NCBI RefSeq assembly: GCF_900155965.1
Contig: NZ_FTMG01000017.1
Coordinates: 108,157-172,156 of the forward strand
Length of the DNA stretch: 64,000 nt
Direction of reading: 5' to 3'
From: Mucilaginibacter lappiensis
Lineage (GTDB): Bacteria > Bacteroidota > Bacteroidia > Sphingobacteriales > Sphingobacteriaceae
The translations under genes were made by a program, and so were the position numbers. Positions 1 through 8,187 of this stretch are shown here, piece by piece. Under the pieces are notes generated by a model that was not told where the DNA came from, searched no databases, and saw nothing but the letters and a program-made list of their open reading frames with translations. The first letter of the stretch is position 1; every line of letters begins with the position of its first letter.

Positions 1-2
1 AT

Positions 3-1655
3 CAACCCAGGACTACTCATCAAACCAAATGGCTATACCTCTTTATCGGTATGGCGGTGATCATCAATTTTACTGGTTTGTTTACTACCATTATGGGCCC
101 CGATGCTAATTTGTATGCTAACATAGCCAAAACTATGGTACAGCGTAACAACTATGCCGACCTGTTTGCCTGGGGAACCGATTGGCTCGATAAGCCGCAT
201 TTTCCGTTTTGGGTAGCCGCCGTATTCTTTAAATGTTTTGGCTTTACCACCTGGGCCTATAAACTGCCGGGCATCCTGTTTATGATGATGGGTGTGGTGT
301 ATACCTATTATTTTGCCAAAGATCTGTACAATAAGCAAACCGCCCTGTGGGCTGTACTGATATTACTAACCGCTCAACATATCATCCTTTCCAATACAGA
401 TGTACGCGCCGAACCTTATTTAACCGGACTTATCATTGCCGCGGTTTATCATTTTTATAAAGCGTATACCCGAAATAGTTTTAGTCAGCTGGTACTGGCC
501 TGCCTGTTTACCGCCTGCGCGGTGATGACCAAGGGTATGTTCGCCTTGATCACTATCGGGGGCGCTATAGTTGGGCATTTGATCATCACCCGGCAGTGGA
601 AACAACTTTTTCATTGGCGCTGGCTGCTGGCTATAGTATTGGTGTTGCTGTTTATCACTCCCGAAGTATGGTGCCTGTACAAACAATTTGATCTCCACCC
701 AGAAAAGGTAGTATTCGGACATACCGGTGTATCAGGCATCAAATTCTTTTTCTGGGATAGCCAGTTCGGGCGCTTTTTTAATACGGGCCCCATCAAAGGT
801 CATGGCGATCCTACCTTTTTTATACATACCACGCTTTGGGCTTTTTTGCCCTGGTCGCTGTTATTGTTCGCGGCTATATTTCAGTTTATTAAAAAGGGAA
901 TCAAAAATGTGCAGGCACAAGAATGGTATTGCATCTGTGGATCGCTCATCACTTTCCTGCTGTTCTCCGCATCCAAATTTCAGCTGCCACATTATTTAAA
1001 TATCGTATTCCCTTTTTTCGCCATCATCACGGCGCAATATCTCAAGGGGCTTAGCACCGAAAAAGGCATCAAAGCGATACGCATCACCCAAACTATTGTT
1101 ATGGTGTTGATGCTGCTGATTACAGTTACGCTCTGGTATTTTTATCGCCCCGAAACCTTCGGCTGGCTTACCGGATCAATCATTTTCGTATTCCTGCTGA
1201 TGCTGATATTTTTACCTGGACGGATTTCCACGGGCATGCAAAAAATCATTTTCAGCACGATGCTGGCTTCGTTTATCGTTAACCTGTTTCTTAACCTGTG
1301 CTTTTACCCATCGCTGTTGCATTACCAATCGGGCAGTGAGGCTGCCTTGTGGATCAACCAGAACAATCCGCAAAAACTGCCGGTTTATATTAATGACGGC
1401 CAGTTTCATGACGATTTCAGCTTTAACCTGCATGCGCCCTTCACTGAAGTTTCCGACTCTTCTCCAATAAAAAGCAAAGGCTTGCTGTATGCCAATACCG
1501 GGGTACTGCATAACCTGGGAACCAAAGGCTGGAAATTCACCGTTATCAAAACCTTTAAACATTATTCCGTAACTCGCCTTAAACCTACATTCCTGAACCG
1601 AAACACGCGCGAAACAGAATTATCGGAAGCACAGGTGGTGTTGTTAAACCCATAG
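3..1655 (+). CDS. GT39/ArnT-like membrane glycosyltransferase, 5' truncated
   Basis: Polytopic membrane protein of the dolichyl-phosphate-mannose mannosyltransferase/ArnT type, which moves sugars from lipid carriers at the periplasmic face. An ATG lies at 51, but the frame is open back to base 3 and residues before that ATG complete the first membrane helix, so the true start is upstream of the window. Family signs are the GPDANLYANIAKTM loop, the DWLDKPHFPFW stretch (the DKPP-like loop of GT39) and DVRAEPYLTGL, followed by about ten hydrophobic helices and a short periplasmic C-terminal domain. The acceptor cannot be told from sequence. The gene stands alone ahead of an unrelated MBL hydrolase. 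Confidence 0.8.
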   Translation, partial: QPRTTHQTKWLYLFIGMAVIINFTGLFTTIMGPDANLYANIAKTMVQRNNYADLFAWGTDWLDKPHFPFWVAAVFFKCFGFTTWAYKLPGILFMMMGVVYTYYFAKDLYNKQTALWAVLILLTAQHIILSNTDVRAEPYLTGLIIAAVYHFYKAYTRNSFSQLVLACLFTACAVMTKGMFALITIGGAIVGHLIITRQWKQLFHWRWLLAIVLVLLFITPEVWCLYKQFDLHPEKVVFGHTGVSGIKFFFWDSQFGRFFNTGPIKGHGDPTFFIHTTLWAFLPWSLLLFAAIFQFIKKGIKNVQAQEWYCICGSLITFLLFSASKFQLPHYLNIVFPFFAIITAQYLKGLSTEKGIKAIRITQTIVMVLMLLITVTLWYFYRPETFGWLTGSIIFVFLLMLIFLPGRISTGMQKIIFSTMLASFIVNLFLNLCFYPSLLHYQSGSEAALWINQNNPQKLPVYINDGQFHDDFSFNLHAPFTEVSDSSPIKSKGLLYANTGVLHNLGTKGWKFTVIKTFKHYSVTRLKPTFLNRNTRETELSEAQVVLLNP

Positions 1656-1731
1656 GATATTGTTACATCAGGTAGGTTATCCGCTACTAATAATTACCTA
1701 AATTTACTTAGCTGTACCAATACAATAAACT

Positions 1732-2628
1732 ATGCAACGTCGTCAGTTTTTAATTAATACCGCGCTTACCGCCGGTTCCGTAGCATTACTGGTTAACAAA
1801 AGCTTTGCATCCATGCTGGCCGACCCTACCTACCAGTTTAAACCTCTACGCAACAATGTAGGTATGTTTGCCGAGCAGGGCGGCACCATTGCCTGGTTGG
1901 TAAATAAAGAAGGAATTGTGGTGGTTGATGCCGAATTTCCGGACCCGGCCACACACCTGATAGCCGAGCTCAAAAAACAATCGGACCTGCCTTTTCAATG
2001 GCTCATCAATACCCATCACCATGGCGACCATACCAGCGGCAATATCTCCTTTAAAGGTATCGCCAAAAATGTAGCAGCACATGCCAATTCGCTTACCAAT
2101 CAAAAAGCGGTGGCTGTTCAAAAACAAACCGAAGACAAGCAACTATACCCGGATACCACCTATACCGATAAATGGAAAATTAAAGTAGGCGACGAGCACA
2201 TCACCGCGCACTATTTTGGCGCCGGCCATACCAATGGCGACAGTTTTATACACTTTGAAAATGCCAACATTGTACATACCGGCGACCTGGTGTTTAATCG
2301 CCGTTACCCTTTTGTTGACCGCAGCGCAGGCGCATCCTGCAAAAGTTGGATCACCGTGTTGGAAAAAGCACAAAAGCAATTTGATAAAAATACGCTGTTT
2401 GTTTTCGGTCATGCCTTCGATCCGCAAAAGGTAACCGGAAATATGGACGATGTAAAAGCTATGCACCACTTTATGGAAAGCCTGGTAACTTATGTAGACA
2501 GCAGCATCAAGGCCGGAAAAAGCAAAGAAGATATCCTCGCTATCAAAACCATTCCCGGCGTAACCGAATGGCAGGGCGATGGTATAGAGCGCGGGCTTAC
2601 CGCCGCTTATGAAGAGCTTAGTGCTTAA
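1732..2628 (+). CDS. Exported MBL-fold metallo-hydrolase
   Basis: 298-residue metallo-beta-lactamase-fold protein. The N-terminus (QRRQFL, then a hydrophobic run ending near SFAS) resembles a twin-arginine or Sec signal, so it is probably periplasmic. The zinc-binding HHHGDH motif is at residues 95-100, and later metal ligands are seen in GHTNGD and HTGDLVF. The spacing fits the general hydrolase branch (lactamase, glyoxalase or quinoprotein-relay-like) rather than a specific one. The substrate is unknown. It starts 76 bases after the glycosyltransferase and shows no shared operon signal. Confidence 0.85.
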   Translation: MQRRQFLINTALTAGSVALLVNKSFASMLADPTYQFKPLRNNVGMFAEQGGTIAWLVNKEGIVVVDAEFPDPATHLIAELKKQSDLPFQWLINTHHHGDHTSGNISFKGIAKNVAAHANSLTNQKAVAVQKQTEDKQLYPDTTYTDKWKIKVGDEHITAHYFGAGHTNGDSFIHFENANIVHTGDLVFNRRYPFVDRSAGASCKSWITVLEKAQKQFDKNTLFVFGHAFDPQKVTGNMDDVKAMHHFMESLVTYVDSSIKAGKSKEDILAIKTIPGVTEWQGDGIERGLTAAYEELSA

Positions 2629-2719
2629 AACCGATACTTTATTGCGGCGCTAAATACTTAAGCTATTACATTAAATATCAATCATTTAATGTATATTCAA
2701 ATAACTTAAGCTTTTATCA

Positions 2720-3904
2720 ATGTCATCACAATCAGTAAATAAACAGCGCATACAGTCAATTGATGTGCTACGCGGCATCATCATGCTCATTATGGCCATT
2801 GATCATGTGCGCGATTTTTTTCACCTGAGCAGTGTGAGCCCTACTGATATGGCCAACACTACACCGGCTTTGTTTTTCACCCGGTGGATAACACATTTTT
2901 GCGCACCTACGTTTGTTTTCCTAAGCGGCATATCGGCTAACCTGGCAGGCTCCAGGCGCAGCCCGGGCGAGTTCTCTGCCTTTCTGATCGAGCGGGGTCT
3001 CTGGCTTATTTTTGTAGAAGTTGTGCTCATTACCCTGGCTATATCGGCCAATCCGTTTTACAATTTCATTATTTTACAGGTAATATGGGCCATAGGTATC
3101 AGCATGATCATCTTAGGGTTGTTTAACCGCCTCCCGGTAAAAGTAATAGGTTTGATTGGTTTACTGCTGTTTTTTGGTCATAACCTGTTTGATTTGCCTG
3201 GCCTGTCTAATCCGGCAACAGACAGTGCTGCTACTAAGGTATTATTTACGGCAAGAGCTGCCATCATACCGTTGGGTGATTCACATTTTATATTTTGCCT
3301 CTACGCCATACTCCCCTGGACCAGCGTTATGCTATTGGGCTATGCTTTTGGCGCGCTTTACCGTTCGGGTTATGATGCCATACTGCGACGCAGGCAGCTA
3401 CGCTATGCCGGCCTGATTACGTTAGGTATCTTTGTTATTCTGCGGGCTTTCAATATTTATGGCGATCCCTCGCCATGGGCGGTACAACGAAATACGTTGT
3501 TTACGATAATGTCATTTCTGAATACCACCAAATATCCTTGCTCCCTATTATACCTCTGTATGACGCTGGGCGTGGCGATGCTATTGCTATCGTACTTTGA
3601 GAAAATACAAAACAAGCTTACCGGTATATTTAATGTTTATGGCAAAGTCCCTTTCTTTTATTACGTACCCCATTTTTATATTATCCGGATATTGAGCATC
3701 ATTTTCCTTTTGGCCTGGGGATATACCAGTAAAGATTTGATTACACCCAAATCCCCCATCTGGTTTCGTCCACCAACCTTTGGTTATAGCCTGCCGGTAG
3801 TTTACCTGATATGGCTGGCAGTGATCGCCTCGCTGTATTTTCCTTGCCGCTGGTTTGGTAAATACAAACAAACGCATAAGCAATGGTGGTTAAACTATTT
3901 GTAA
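2720..3904 (+). CDS. DUF1624/HGSNAT-like membrane acyltransferase
   Basis: 394 residues with about ten hydrophobic segments. The opening, RIQSIDVLRGIIMLIMAIDHVRDFF, carries the family hallmark (SIDVLRG, then IDHVRD) of DUF1624 / heparan-alpha-glucosaminide N-acetyltransferase-like proteins, with the membrane His of the D-H pair in the first helix. FLSGISANLAGSR in the next helix also fits. The family probably transfers acyl groups across the membrane to extracytoplasmic sugars; the substrate here is not known. It ends about 120 bases before a convergent esterase gene. Confidence 0.8.
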   Translation: MSSQSVNKQRIQSIDVLRGIIMLIMAIDHVRDFFHLSSVSPTDMANTTPALFFTRWITHFCAPTFVFLSGISANLAGSRRSPGEFSAFLIERGLWLIFVEVVLITLAISANPFYNFIILQVIWAIGISMIILGLFNRLPVKVIGLIGLLLFFGHNLFDLPGLSNPATDSAATKVLFTARAAIIPLGDSHFIFCLYAILPWTSVMLLGYAFGALYRSGYDAILRRRQLRYAGLITLGIFVILRAFNIYGDPSPWAVQRNTLFTIMSFLNTTKYPCSLLYLCMTLGVAMLLLSYFEKIQNKLTGIFNVYGKVPFFYYVPHFYIIRILSIIFLLAWGYTSKDLITPKSPIWFRPPTFGYSLPVVYLIWLAVIASLYFPCRWFGKYKQTHKQWWLNYL

Positions 3905-4022
3905 GTTCTAAGTCTGAAGTCGAAAGTTGTAAGTCAACAAAAATAGGTGAATCAGATCGACACATAATCGTGCGGTCAAGTTTTATGCTTCGGACTTCAG
4001 ACTCAAGACTTCAGACTTTCCA
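3904..4022. repeat. Degenerate GAAGTCTGAAGTC repeats between convergent genes
   Basis: The gap between the DUF1624 gene and the convergent esterase holds AGTCTGAAGT (3911-3920) and, inverted, GGACTTCAG, then GACTTCAGAC (about 3992-4017). This makes a loose inverted repeat. A similar short direct repeat (AGAAGTCAGA-like) is at about 25028-25055. It probably acts as simple intergenic filler or a weak bidirectional terminator; no T-run follows. Confidence 0.45.
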
Positions 4023-4027
4023 AGGGC

Positions 4028-4918
4028 TCAATGCAACACCTTTGGCCGTTCTCTCCTTACCGGGGTTAAATAGTTATTATCCGTTAGCCAGTCGGCCATG
4101 CGCTGCGGCCAGGTATTGATAGATTGCAGCTTGGAGCGGCTCCCCATATTAAAACCATGACTGCCTTGCGTGTATAAATGTACTTCTACCGGTATTTTGG
4201 CAGTACGATACAGGTTAAGCAGTTTCACTACCGATGGCGAGCAGCAAGGATCGTCATTAGCAGCCAGTAAAAATGCCGGCGGCGCATCAGCGGGCAGTGT
4301 ATCAGGTATGTACAGCGGGCCAGGATATATCTGGATCACAAAGTTTGGCCGGGCATTCAACCTATCAATCGGATCAGGGGCATTTTGATCGCCTTTACCC
4401 GGGCCGTAAGCTACCATATCCACCACCTCGCCTCCCGCCGAAAAACCCATCATCCCTATCCTGTTGGTATCCAAACCATATTCGGCAGCCTTACTGCGCA
4501 CCAGGCGCATGGCACGGTAACCATCCTGCTTGGCATGCACATCAATTTTATAGGGCGATAGCGTATCCCTACCCAAACGATATTTCAATACAAAAACAGT
4601 TACGCCCAGATTGCTGAGGTATTTACCAGGCTCAATTCCTTCGGCGGTATACACCAGCAAACGGTGCCCGCCGCCAGGGCACACCACAATAGCAGCACCG
4701 TTAGCCTTGCCTGCCGGCGGCGTAAAAACCGTAAGTGATGGATTGTGGATATTTTTTACCCAGTAATCTTTAGCCTGCTCGGGCTCATTTCTCCGGTTCT
4801 CAAAGCCCGGCGCTCCTTTGGCCCAGAGCGGTATCACCGTTGGTTTATCCTGCGCCATGATGGCCATAGGCAATGTAAAAAGTAGCAAGCAGAGGTAAAT
4901 GGTTGGTTTGGTTTGCAT
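4028..4918 (-). CDS. Secreted alpha/beta-hydrolase (acetylxylan-esterase-like)
   Basis: 296-residue exported hydrolase with a signal peptide ending at IMAQ (about residue 23). The oxyanion-hole segment VVCPGGGH is at residues 78-85, the nucleophile elbow GFSAGG places Ser160, the acid is Asp222 or Asp223 (ANDDPC), and the base is His254 (GSHGF). This is the arrangement of BD-FAE/acetyl-esterase-like enzymes that remove acyl groups from plant polysaccharides or small esters. The gene is monocistronic, convergent with its neighbour on the left, and starts next to a palindromic repeat. Confidence 0.85.
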   Translation of the reverse strand: MQTKPTIYLCLLLFTLPMAIMAQDKPTVIPLWAKGAPGFENRRNEPEQAKDYWVKNIHNPSLTVFTPPAGKANGAAIVVCPGGGHRLLVYTAEGIEPGKYLSNLGVTVFVLKYRLGRDTLSPYKIDVHAKQDGYRAMRLVRSKAAEYGLDTNRIGMMGFSAGGEVVDMVAYGPGKGDQNAPDPIDRLNARPNFVIQIYPGPLYIPDTLPADAPPAFLLAANDDPCCSPSVVKLLNLYRTAKIPVEVHLYTQGSHGFNMGSRSKLQSINTWPQRMADWLTDNNYLTPVRRERPKVLH

Positions 4919-4950
4919 GCTTAAATTTAGGGATTTTAAACTTAATACTT

Positions 4951-5032
4951 TGTCATCCTGAGCGACAGCGAAGGATCTATTATTTAATTATGCTTCCCGT
5001 AAATAGATGCTTCGCTGTCGCTCAGCATGACA
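4951..5032. repeat. Dispersed palindrome, family R, copy 1
   Basis: Long imperfect palindrome with arms TGTCATCCTGAGCGACAGCG and its near complement ending GCTCAGCATGACA, around an AT-rich centre. Two more copies of the family lie at 52449-52529 and 60292-60372. All three begin TGTCAT, carry GAGCG(n)AGCGAAG, and end with TGACA. It is a REP-like intergenic element that could form a cruciform or an RNA hairpin. Confidence 0.85.
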
Positions 5033-5180
5033 AAATTATTTTCCCCAATTTATTAGAACTTCTTCATAACCCCAAAGTCATAATATACCACTGCTATGTA
5101 AATACCTTAAACTTTTACGAAATTAGAGTGTTCATATCACGTGGACTATGAACTTTCACCCTTGAACTAAAATAAGCGCT

Positions 5181-5486
5181 ATGGCTAACTTCCAGGAAAT
5201 TATAGCATCTGAAACCCCTGTACTGGTCGATTTTTCGGCCGAGTGGTGCGGCCCTTGTAAAATGATGCCGCCGATATTGCAAGATGTAAAACACGCCCTT
5301 GGCGACAAGGTAAAGATCCTGAAAATAGATATCGACAAAAACCCCTCGGCGGCCAGCGCTTACAAGATACAAAGCGTACCTACCCTCATGATATTTCAAA
5401 AAGGGCAAACCAAATGGCGGCAAAGTGGGGTGATACAGGCCCGGCAATTACAACAGGCGGTTGAGCAGTTTATCAGCCCCCTCTAA
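5181..5486 (+). CDS. trxA: Thioredoxin
   Basis: 101-residue single-domain thioredoxin. The redox site WCGPCK has Cys23 and Cys26, VDFSAEWCGPCK is classical, and SVPTLMIF contains the cis-proline. There is no signal peptide, so it is a cytoplasmic disulfide reductant. It is followed after 139 bases by the TetR-ABC1 pair; the gap contains CTCC/GGAG palindrome debris, so co-transcription is uncertain. Because genomes of this group carry several thioredoxins, the symbol is a family name rather than an orthology claim. Confidence 0.92.
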   Translation: MANFQEIIASETPVLVDFSAEWCGPCKMMPPILQDVKHALGDKVKILKIDIDKNPSAASAYKIQSVPTLMIFQKGQTKWRQSGVIQARQLQQAVEQFISPL

Positions 5487-5625
5487 ACGGCGAAGCACTC
5501 ATGAACACTAAAAACAAATAATAATGTTCATAATCTCCCCCTAAAGGGTGAGACTTTAAAAACATACACATAAAAGCACTCTCTTTTGGAGAGGATTAGG
5601 TGAGGCTCTTTAAAAATTCAAAATT

Positions 5626-6279
5626 ATGGCAACTATCGAAAGCATCCAGAACGCGTATATTGATTATGTACTGACTGAGGGCGCGCAGCCTAAATCGGTT
5701 TACATTTTTGCCAAACAAAACGAAATGACCGAGGCTGAGTTTTACCAGTTCTTTGGTTCGTTTGAATCGGTTGAACAAAACATCTGGGCCGAATTCGCCC
5801 GCAAAACCCTAACGGAGATTCGCGGACAGGAAATCTGGGGCGGATACAGCGCCCGTGAAAAAGCATTATCGTTTTTTTATGGATTTTTCGAGCTGATCAA
5901 AAACAGCCGCAGCTTTGCCATTTACACCATCAATAAACAACCCAAAGGTTTTACTACCCCCCGCGTGTTTGAGCACTTAAAAGATATCTACGAAAACTTT
6001 GCCGACGAAATACTGAAAGAAGGTTTGGAATCATCAGAACTGAGCGATCGTAAGTTTTTCAGCAAACGTTATAAAGATGCCCTGTGGGTACAGTTTGTAT
6101 TTGTGCTGAATTTTTGGGTGAATGATAATTCTGCCGGGTTCGAAAAAACCGACGAAGCTATTGAAAAAGGCGTTAACGTTACGTTCGATCTGTTTCAGCG
6201 CTCGCCTATCGACAACCTGTTTGAGTATGGTAAGTTTCTGGTTAAAAACGGCGCTATAAAGGATAAGATGGGGTTTTAA
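5626..6279 (+). CDS. TetR-like regulator paired with ABC1 kinase
   Basis: 217 residues. The first ~50 residues (IQNAYIDYVLTEGAQPKSV ... EMTEAEFYQFFGSFESVEQ) fit a TetR helix-turn-helix, with the YQFFGSFE recognition-helix pattern; the rest is an alpha-helical ligand-binding half. Its stop lies four bases before the start of the ABC1-family kinase, so the two are almost surely one operon. TetR-like genes next to ABC1 kinases are known in Bacteroidota. The HTH is somewhat divergent, so the role as a DNA-binding repressor is inferred. Confidence 0.72.
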   Translation: MATIESIQNAYIDYVLTEGAQPKSVYIFAKQNEMTEAEFYQFFGSFESVEQNIWAEFARKTLTEIRGQEIWGGYSAREKALSFFYGFFELIKNSRSFAIYTINKQPKGFTTPRVFEHLKDIYENFADEILKEGLESSELSDRKFFSKRYKDALWVQFVFVLNFWVNDNSAGFEKTDEAIEKGVNVTFDLFQRSPIDNLFEYGKFLVKNGAIKDKMGF

Positions 6280-6283
6280 TACG

Positions 6284-7648
6284 ATGACAAACGATAAGAA
6301 AGTCTCCCCTACCGGGGGAGATTTAGAGGGGGCTAGCACTCCCGAACAAAACAGTATGCCCACCACCAAGGTGCAGCGTTCGGCCAAATTTGTTACTACG
6401 GGTATCAAAATTGGCGGTAACTATATTAAGCATTACTCTAAAAAGCTGTTCAACCCGGATATGGACAAATCTGAGCTAAACGAGGATAATGCCACAGACA
6501 TTTACAAATCATTAAGCGAACTCAAAGGCAGCGCCCTCAAAGTGGCGCAAATGCTCAGCATGGATAAAAACCTCCTGCCACAGGCCTATGTTGATAAATT
6601 CACCCAATCGCAATACAACGCGCCGCCGCTTTCGGGGCCGCTGATCGTACAAACCTTCAGAAAATATTTCGGCAAAAACCCCGATCAGATATTTGATAAA
6701 TTCAATATCCGCTCTACCAATGCGGCATCCATCGGCCAGGTTCACCAGGCTGAGTTAAACGGTAAAAAACTGGCGGTTAAGATCCAGTATCCTGGTGTGG
6801 GCGATTCTATATCGTCCGACCTGAAACTGGTAAAGCCCTTCGCCTTTCGGATGCTGGGCATGAGTGAGCGCGAACTGGATATTTATATGCGCGAGGTAGA
6901 AGAGCGCCTGCTGGAAGAAACAGACTACGAATTGGAAGTACGGCGCTCCATCGAATTTTCGACCGCCTGCGCCAACCTGGATAACATCGTATTTCCACAA
7001 TATTATCCCGAACTCAGCAGCAAGCGCATCATCACCATGGACTGGCTGGAAGGTAAACACCTCCGAGAGTTTCTGGCTACCAATCCGTCGCAGGGACTCC
7101 GTAACCAGATAGGACAGGCCTTGTGGGATTTTTATAATTTTCAACAGCATGAACTGCGCGCCGTACATGCCGACCCGCATCCTGGCAATTTCATGATCAC
7201 CCCCGAAGGTAAACTGGGCGTTATTGATTTTGGCTGCATTAAGGAAATGCCCGAGGATTTTTATTATCCCTTCTTCTCGCTTACCTCCACCAATTTGCTG
7301 GATAATAAAACGGAAACCATCAAAGCTTTCCGTCAGTTGGATATGATCCACAAGGGTGATACCCCTACGCAGATTGAATTTTATTATACCCAGTTCCGCG
7401 AAATGATAGAGCTATTCGCCATGCCTTATATCCATGATCATTTTGATTTTAGTGAAACAGCCTTTTTCGACCAGCTATACCGCTTTGGCGAGCGCCTGTC
7501 CAAACTACCCGAGTTTAAACAAGCCCGCGGCGTAAAGCATTTTATCTACGTAAACCGCACCAACTTCGGTCTGTACAATATTCTGCATGAGCTCAAAGCC
7601 CAGGTTAAAACCGATACTTATAAACCACATGTAATGCTGGAGTATTGA
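6284..7648 (+). CDS. ABC1/UbiB/AarF atypical kinase
   Basis: 454 residues. Kinase-like motifs appear in order: LKVAQMLSM (the family K-x-x-Q region), AASIGQVHQA (Ala-rich nucleotide loop), LAVKIQYPGV (VAIK-type Lys), HADPHPGNFM (catalytic loop) and VIDFGCIKEM (DFG). The family is linked to isoprenoid-quinone or lipid metabolism and probably has ATPase activity. Start choice is ATG 6284, four bases after the TetR stop. The conserved part only begins near MPTTKVQRSAKF, and another ATG is at 6356. Residues ~5-18 are encoded by a dispersed intergenic palindrome (see the repeat entry), so either the repeat became coding or the real start is 6356. Confidence 0.88.
   Translation: MTNDKKVSPTGGDLEGASTPEQNSMPTTKVQRSAKFVTTGIKIGGNYIKHYSKKLFNPDMDKSELNEDNATDIYKSLSELKGSALKVAQMLSMDKNLLPQAYVDKFTQSQYNAPPLSGPLIVQTFRKYFGKNPDQIFDKFNIRSTNAASIGQVHQAELNGKKLAVKIQYPGVGDSISSDLKLVKPFAFRMLGMSERELDIYMREVEERLLEETDYELEVRRSIEFSTACANLDNIVFPQYYPELSSKRIITMDWLEGKHLREFLATNPSQGLRNQIGQALWDFYNFQQHELRAVHADPHPGNFMITPEGKLGVIDFGCIKEMPEDFYYPFFSLTSTNLLDNKTETIKAFRQLDMIHKGDTPTQIEFYYTQFREMIELFAMPYIHDHFDFSETAFFDQLYRFGERLSKLPEFKQARGVKHFIYVNRTNFGLYNILHELKAQVKTDTYKPHVMLEY
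6297..6336 (+). repeat. CTCCCC/GGGGAG palindrome inside the ABC1 reading frame
   Basis: The segment AGTCTCCCCTACCGGGGGAG followed by ATTTAGAGGGGG is nearly identical to the intergenic element at 16726-16764, and resembles those at 5537-5565 and 49861-49895. Here it sits at the 5' end of the ABC1 open reading frame and stays in frame. Confidence 0.8.
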
Positions 7649-7764
7649 AGTTTGCCTTATAAATGCGAGGAGATTGCCACGCTTCGCTCGCAATTACATG
7701 TGTTTTATTGTTTAACAGATGTTTCACAGCGTTCAGTATGACAAATCTCCTTGTGAAATGATTT

Positions 7765-7842
7765 GGTCATCTCAGCAAATTTTCATATATTTACATATCA
7801 CACAGCCCGATTGTCTTTTTATCAGATAATCGGGCTGTTTTG
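7765..7842 (+). repeat. Promoter-like box plus GCCCGATT hairpin, copy 1 (terminator)
   Basis: The sequence AAATTTTCATATATTTACAT is followed at once by a hairpin (CAGCCCGATT at 7803-7812 with AATCGGGCTG at 7828-7837) and a TTTTG tract. A homologous block, including the part before the hairpin, is found on the minus strand at about 36880-36956. The hairpin can serve as the terminator of the ABC1 operon. The conserved upstream box suggests the unit might instead be a tiny independent transcript. Confidence 0.65.
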
Positions 7843-7908
7843 TTAAGATCAAAACAGGGACAAAACCGCTCGATTAGTATTTAGCTATTTGATAATCAAT
7901 AAATTAAT

Positions 7909-8049
7909 ACTTTTTAAACCTTTCAAAGGCTATCAAAATCGTGTTAAAATTTGTTAAAAAGTGTTAAAATGGCTGTTTTTAAAGTGGTTTTGAGCTGTTT
8001 TCAGTCTGTTTTTGAGCAGAAAAGTGTTAAAATTTAAGGTTTAAAAAGT
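7909..8049 (+). repeat. ~140-bp TIR element with TGTTAAAA boxes, copy 1 (upstream of photolyase operon)
   Basis: Perfect 14-bp terminal inverted repeats (ACTTTTTAAACCTT at 7909-7922, complement at 8036-8049) bound the element. Inside, TGTTAAAA occurs at 7942, 7952 and 7962 (exact 10-bp period) and again at 8025. A clearly homologous 140-bp copy lies on the minus strand at 33068-33207. Each copy is upstream of a photolyase-family gene and points the same way relative to it. It could be an operator array for a light or stress regulator, or a MITE-like mobile repeat. The 7649-8187 gap also holds the hairpin at 7802-7842 and the signals at 8099-8173. Confidence 0.8.
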
Positions 8050-8098
8050 TTTTAGTCCTTAGATTAGCCTGGGCTTGCAACATGTTCATCGCTATTTC

Positions 8099-8173
8099 AA
8101 GTGTACACTTATAGCCTTTTTGTTTAAACATATTATAATACTTGTTGGGTATTTAAAACACCCAACCTTTTTT
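8099..8173 (+). promoter_or_regulatory. Palindrome AAGTGTACACTT and leader hairpin before the photolyase operon
   Basis: A perfect 12-bp palindrome at 8099-8110 is the size of a dimeric repressor site. Downstream, GTTGGGT (8144-8150) pairs with ACCCAAC (8160-8166), and six T follow at 8168-8173. This has the form of an intrinsic terminator, and it ends only about 14 bases before the ATG at 8188. Any transcript starting upstream must read through it, so attenuation or control of the start codon is possible. Confidence 0.55.
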
Positions 8174-8187
8174 ATTGTTGCCCATAA

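Noticed and set aside
4903..5151. 82-codon plus-strand frame
   Set aside because: It runs through the family R palindrome and an AT-rich gap and has no protein-like features.
6755..7351. 198-codon frame opposite the ABC1 kinase
   Set aside because: Shadow of a conserved gene whose kinase motifs lie on the other strand.
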